From: an uncultured Acidimicrobiaceae bacterium
Lineage (GTDB): Bacteria; Actinomycetota; Acidimicrobiia; Acidimicrobiales; RAAP-2
Assembly: GCA_937894805.1 (NCBI GenBank)
Contig: CALAYR010000177.1
Span: 1 to 9,504, forward strand
DNA length: 9,504 bases
Direction: 5' to 3'
Below the pieces are notes generated by a model. The model ran no database searches, had not been told where the DNA came from, and worked only from the letters and a program-made list of their open reading frames with translations. Shown here in pieces: positions 6,526 through 9,504 of the stretch. Made by a program: the position numbers and the translations under genes. Position 1 is the first letter of the stretch; the number at the start of each line of letters is the position of its first letter.

Positions 6526-7629
6526 ATGATTGGTGTCTTATTTGGTGGACCAACTCCGGAGCACGATATTTCTATTCTCACGGGTCTCCTGGCGCTGCGT
6601 GAGCTCGAACGGGCTAACCGTGAAGTCGTGGGCATCTATTGGACCAAGGCCGGAACCTTCGTATCGGTGGCGCGTGGCGTAGAGGCCGAAGCCTTTGCGA
6701 ACGGCGTGCCCGCCGGGTCAGAGGTGCTGGAGTTTCGCCTCGGCGAGAGTCGTGGTTTTGTGCAGACGGCGGGCCGTTTTGGCAAAGACAAGATTCTCAA
6801 TCTTGAGGCCGTCGTTTTGGCGACGCACGGCGGACCTGGTGAAGACGGCACCATTCAAGGCCTATTGGATCTCGCTGGCATTGCGTACACCGGTCCCAAT
6901 GTCGCTAGTGCGGCGCTGGGTATGGACAAGCTGGCGTTCGGGTCGGCCCTTATTGCCGCCGGACTTCCGTCACTCCCACGGGTGCTCGTGAGTGCGTCAA
7001 CCGAATCGATTCCTTTCGATGGGCCTTACATCTGCAAGCCACGTTTCGGTGGATCGTCGATTGGTATCGATGTTGTAGCGGACCTCGCCACGCTCAAGGC
7101 CCGTTTGACGACCAACGTGCACTTTGCTCGGGGCTGTGTCGTCGAACCGTATCGACCCGACCTCTATGACCTCCAAATTGCGGTACGGAGTTTTCCTGAA
7201 GTCACGCTTTCGGCCATTGAAAAGCCAATCCGTCGGTCCGCCGATACGGAGATTCTCGATTACCGCGACAAGTACGTTGGCGGCGAAGGTATGGTTTCGG
7301 CCCCTCGGGAGCTGCCCGCCAATCTGCCGGACGATCGGGCGGCGCAGATTCGTGCTCTAGCGACTGAGATTGCCGTTCTCGCTGGCGTGCGGGGAGTTGC
7401 TCGGATTGACTTTCTCGCTAATGACGCTGAGCTCTACGTGAATGAAATCAACACGATCCCCGGATCGCTCTCTAAGCACCTCTTCGTGGAGCCAGTGATT
7501 CCATTTCTCGAACAGCTCGATTCTCTGATCGCCGAAGCGAAACAACGCCCGGCGTACTCGTACTCCACCGCCGGTTCAGACGGACTCGTCCTGCGCTCGG
7601 CGACGTCTATCGCATCGAAATTGGCCTAA
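6526..7629 (+). CDS. ddl: D-alanine--D-alanine ligase family protein
   Basis: The 367-residue protein has the full Ddl ATP-grasp layout. The N-terminal GVLFGGPTPEHDIS (3-16) has Glu12 at the position that contacts the first D-Ala. HGGPGEDGTIQGLLDLAGI (101-119) and YTGPNVASAALGMDK follow. CKPRFGGSSIGID (170-182) is the ATP-grasp lysine and serine-loop region. LDYRDKY with Tyr250 matches the omega loop whose Tyr is seen in D-Ala-D-Ala ligases. RIDFL (Asp295) and NEINTIPGS (306-314, Glu307 and Asn309) are the Mg ligands. Ddl joins two D-alanines using ATP; the dipeptide is then used by MurF, here probably by the preceding membrane ligase. Two features deviate. The common acceptor-site signature N-T-x-P-G-M-T is N-T-I-P-G-S-L here, and the adenine-side GRE-like motif reads DLYDLQIAV. 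A second-residue specificity other than D-Ala is therefore possible. The gene ends with about 25 low-complexity residues and converges on the BTAD regulator gene with a 4-nt stop-codon overlap. Confidence 0.9.
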   Translation: MIGVLFGGPTPEHDISILTGLLALRELERANREVVGIYWTKAGTFVSVARGVEAEAFANGVPAGSEVLEFRLGESRGFVQTAGRFGKDKILNLEAVVLATHGGPGEDGTIQGLLDLAGIAYTGPNVASAALGMDKLAFGSALIAAGLPSLPRVLVSASTESIPFDGPYICKPRFGGSSIGIDVVADLATLKARLTTNVHFARGCVVEPYRPDLYDLQIAVRSFPEVTLSAIEKPIRRSADTEILDYRDKYVGGEGMVSAPRELPANLPDDRAAQIRALATEIAVLAGVRGVARIDFLANDAELYVNEINTIPGSLSKHLFVEPVIPFLEQLDSLIAEAKQRPAYSYSTAGSDGLVLRSATSIASKLA

Positions 7630-9221
7630 GCGTCGACGCCACTGCTTGTGATGTGGTCTCGACGACGAGGCACGCGCGCGAGCGCCGCCACGATGTCGTC
7701 GGAATAGGGGTCTACAAGCCGACCACGCTCTAGGGCGTAGTACGCGAGATCAAAGTCACCTAAGGCGATGGCGAGTTGGGCTAATCGGAGGGCGGCCCAC
7801 TCGGCATCACGTTGCAGTCGCGCGAGGTGGCCTTCGGCTAAGAACCATTCGAACCCCCGGAGTTCGGCACTCAGGGGCTCGCCCTCAATGAGGCCAATGG
7901 CCTCGTTTAAGAGGGCAAACTCATCGGCCGGCCGCTCTTGCGCCAACGCGACGAGAGCGTGAAAGCGCTCGACATCTGAAGAGACATCGTCGGTGCGGTA
8001 GTGACCGCCAGGCGTGACGGGTAGCAGTCGCGTTTGGGAATCGTGAGTGCCGAGTGCTCGCCGAACGGCTGACGCGGTATTGGCCAAGGTGCGCGTGGAC
8101 GCGTCGCTGCTCCCACCGCCCAGTACGCGAGCGCGTAGTCGATCGCCCGTGATGACCCCATGGCGATGAACGGCAAGATACGCAGTCATCTCAATGCACC
8201 GTCGGCGTAAATCACTATTGAATGGTTCGTGTAAACCTTCGACAACCACTACTGGCTGCAGAAGTCTGACAAAGACATGAGTAGTAATGATTTCGGCGGC
8301 TCGACGCGAACGCGCCATCTCGGCGTGGCCAGCAGTCCGCATATCTCGGTCAGTTCGATGGACTACTCGAACGCAGAGGCGGGAGATATCTTCGTCGAGG
8401 CAATCGCCACCTAGATGGAGAACCATCACGCGGGGGGAAGGTCTGAGTGCTAACTGTCGCATCGTTTCGTGAGCGGAGGTTGACGTCACGATTCGGCCGT
8501 CACGGTGCAGAGCAGTTGCCACTCCCGCGAGTCCCTCGAGATTGGTGCCCGGGTTCACCGAAATCGTGCCCCCCGGGCGGGCGTAGGCCAACATCCACTG
8601 GTTTGATTCGTTGCGAATGGGCATCACCAGGACGGGACTATCGGCACTGGCCACAACGGGTCCGAGCGGTTCGAACGGTGCGAGATCGATGATGCCAAAG
8701 TCATCGGGTGGCAGGCCATCGAGCACTCGCTGCACCAACTCCTCGTCGACCGCCTTCAGTTCGTTGATGACTTCTTCGATTTCACCATCTTCCAGAATGA
8801 CGCGAAGCTGGCGCAGTTCGTCGCGGCGGCGTTTCGCCATGAGCGCCATTGGTAATCCCGCTGACATAGTGACCGCACTGGCCTGCTTGGAGTGGTGCTG
8901 GACGCTATGAGAAGCCTCCGTGGCGCTGGTTGCGGTAACAACAGCCGGGCCCACCATGAAGCTCGTCGTTGAGAGCACGAGTCCGGCCAACCATCCGAAC
9001 CCACCGCTCGTGTGATGACCCCGCCTCTGTCGCCACACAGTGTGGACAAGGCGAATGACGACAACGCACCAGAGGGCGACCAGAGTGCCTACGAGTGAGA
9101 GGGCAATGGAGGGTGAGTTCGCTTCAAGGGCCCGGCTCCAGATCGTTGGCGTGGTAGCGGGGATGGCAATCAGATAGGCGACCAGGAGCAGTCCGCTGGC
9201 GGCGCTTGGCCGCACCCTCAC
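7626..9221 (-). CDS. Membrane-anchored winged-helix + BTAD (SARP-like) regulator
   Basis: I choose the GTG at 9221, giving 531 residues. It forms a GTGA overlap with the upstream stop and has GGTGAGG 8 nt before it. An ATG at 9242 and a longer open frame to 9338 exist but lack this support. Hydrophobic segments lie at about 9-28, 38-59 and 74-97, with a weaker one at 117-129 followed by KRRRDELRQLR. A charged helical stretch (135-170) and an undefined central region (about 175-320) follow. Residues about 323-408 look like an OmpR/SARP winged helix, with YLAVHRHGVITGDRLRARV and LANTASAVRRALG. Residues about 415-517 look like a BTAD helical repeat, with DVERFHALV, GEPLSAELRGFEWFLAE, LARLQRDAE and YYALERGRLVDPYSDDIVAAL. 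Such proteins are putative transcription regulators, and in actinobacteria membrane versions often also carry LysM, which is absent here. The target and signal are unknown. It is co-transcribed with the partial upstream gene. Confidence 0.8.
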   Translation of the reverse strand: MRVRPSAASGLLLVAYLIAIPATTPTIWSRALEANSPSIALSLVGTLVALWCVVVIRLVHTVWRQRRGHHTSGGFGWLAGLVLSTTSFMVGPAVVTATSATEASHSVQHHSKQASAVTMSAGLPMALMAKRRRDELRQLRVILEDGEIEEVINELKAVDEELVQRVLDGLPPDDFGIIDLAPFEPLGPVVASADSPVLVMPIRNESNQWMLAYARPGGTISVNPGTNLEGLAGVATALHRDGRIVTSTSAHETMRQLALRPSPRVMVLHLGGDCLDEDISRLCVRVVHRTDRDMRTAGHAEMARSRRAAEIITTHVFVRLLQPVVVVEGLHEPFNSDLRRRCIEMTAYLAVHRHGVITGDRLRARVLGGGSSDASTRTLANTASAVRRALGTHDSQTRLLPVTPGGHYRTDDVSSDVERFHALVALAQERPADEFALLNEAIGLIEGEPLSAELRGFEWFLAEGHLARLQRDAEWAALRLAQLAIALGDFDLAYYALERGRLVDPYSDDIVAALARVPRRRDHITSSGVDA

Positions 9222-9504
9222 GTCGTGCGCCTCACCGACCATGGGGTGCCGGCGAGGCCAGTGATCTGCAGAACGCAGGAATTGGCGCCGGGGGGCACGG
9301 AGAATTGAGTGCCGACGTCGCTGGACCCACTGGGGCACTCGAGACTCAAATGACCCAGGGGATCCATGGTGACCCGGTAGGTTGCTCCACTCACCACCGG
9401 CACGAGATCTTGATCCCAGAGATCTTGTCCCACGGCGCCGCTGGCGACGAGCGCGGCGTCGAGGCCCGCCAAGGTGTCGGTCCAGTTCCCGTTGGCGCCG
9501 GACG
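9218..9504 (-). CDS. Unrecognised protein, C-terminal 94 residues only
   Basis: The minus-strand frame is open from the right edge of the window to a TGA at 9220-9218, giving 94 codons with no start needed inside the window. The visible sequence begins SGANGNWTDTLAGLDAAL and ends GLAGTPWSVRRTT. It is rich in Gly, Ser, Val and Thr, with predicted beta-type stretches (ATYRVTMDPLG, HLSLECPSG, GTQFSVPPGANSCVLQI) and two cysteines 20 residues apart (visible residues 56 and 76) that could form a disulfide. This composition suits an exported or pilus-type protein, but no family is recognised and the N-terminus is not seen. That it is a real gene rests on the GTGA coupling to the BTAD regulator and codon use like its neighbours. 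Membrane BTAD regulators are often found beside Tad pilus genes in actinobacteria, so a minor pilin is one possibility. Confidence 0.62.
   Translation of the reverse strand, partial: SGANGNWTDTLAGLDAALVASGAVGQDLWDQDLVPVVSGATYRVTMDPLGHLSLECPSGSSDVGTQFSVPPGANSCVLQITGLAGTPWSVRRTT
9230..9236 (-). promoter_or_regulatory. Ribosome binding site deciding the BTAD regulator start
   Basis: On the minus strand GGTGAGG ends 8 nt before the GTG at 9221. Together with the GTGA overlap with the upstream stop codon, it favours 9221 over the ATG at 9242, which would leave a 25-nt overlap and no comparable site. Confidence 0.5.

Noticed and set aside
7630..7639. Perfect 10-bp palindrome GCGTCGACGC just after the convergent stops
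   Set aside because: It has no loop and no following T-run, so it is not a terminator. A GTCGAC-centred palindrome of this size is easily chance in GC-rich coding DNA.
9222..9338. 39-residue N-terminal extension of the BTAD regulator, including the ATG at 9242
   Set aside because: The Arg/His-rich extension lies inside the upstream gene. The GTG at 9221 has a GTGA overlap and a GGTGAGG site 8 nt upstream.
1..9504. Mobile elements, CRISPR arrays, tRNA/rRNA genes, tandem repeats
   Set aside because: None was seen on reading: no transposase or integrase motifs, no regularly spaced repeats, no tRNA-like cloverleaf. Nearly every base is in a recognised gene.

Overview
The window reads as dense bacterial chromosome, with G+C around 58-60% by eye, GTG starts in three of the eight genes, and almost no intergenic DNA. 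Actinomycetota is the best guess. The reasons are the membrane-anchored wHTH+BTAD regulator, the style of the alpha/beta hydrolase and membrane Mur ligase, and a thiamine-diphosphate (TPP) enzyme of the type common in that phylum. An acidimicrobial-type lineage is possible, but I cannot confirm it from this sequence. I see no mobile element, CRISPR array, tRNA or rRNA.

Left block, minus strand (about 4109 down to 1): three genes packed as one likely operon. A compact UvrD/PcrA-type superfamily 1 helicase comes first. It overlaps a GlcD-type FAD-linked 2-hydroxyacid oxidase by 20 nt. That gene overlaps, by 4 nt (ATGA), a TPP-dependent enzyme of the acetolactate synthase/benzoylformate decarboxylase group, which runs off the left edge. 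The oxidase would make a 2-oxo acid and the TPP enzyme would use one, so the last two genes plausibly form a pathway. The helicase looks like an unrelated passenger.

Middle block, plus strand (about 4182 to 7629): an alpha/beta hydrolase, a membrane-anchored Mur ligase resembling MurF, and a D-alanine-D-alanine ligase (Ddl) family ATP-grasp enzyme. Spacings are a 1-nt overlap and then 23 nt. A Ddl makes a D-Ala-D-Ala (or D-Ala-D-X) dipeptide and a MurF adds it to a peptidoglycan stem, so this is a coherent cell-envelope cassette. The Mur ligase has no soluble UDP-sugar-binding N-terminal domain. About 160 residues of membrane segments sit there instead, which points to a membrane-bound or lipid-linked substrate. 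The 72 bp between the left and middle blocks should hold divergent promoters.

Right block, minus strand (9504 down to 7626): the end of an unrecognised gene is translationally coupled (GTGA overlap) to a membrane-anchored regulator with a C-terminal winged helix and BTAD domain. The regulator gene converges on the Ddl gene, and their stop codons overlap by 4 nt.

Most worth following up are the hydrolase / membrane MurF-like / Ddl cassette and the helicase, which appears to lack the 2B subdomain.
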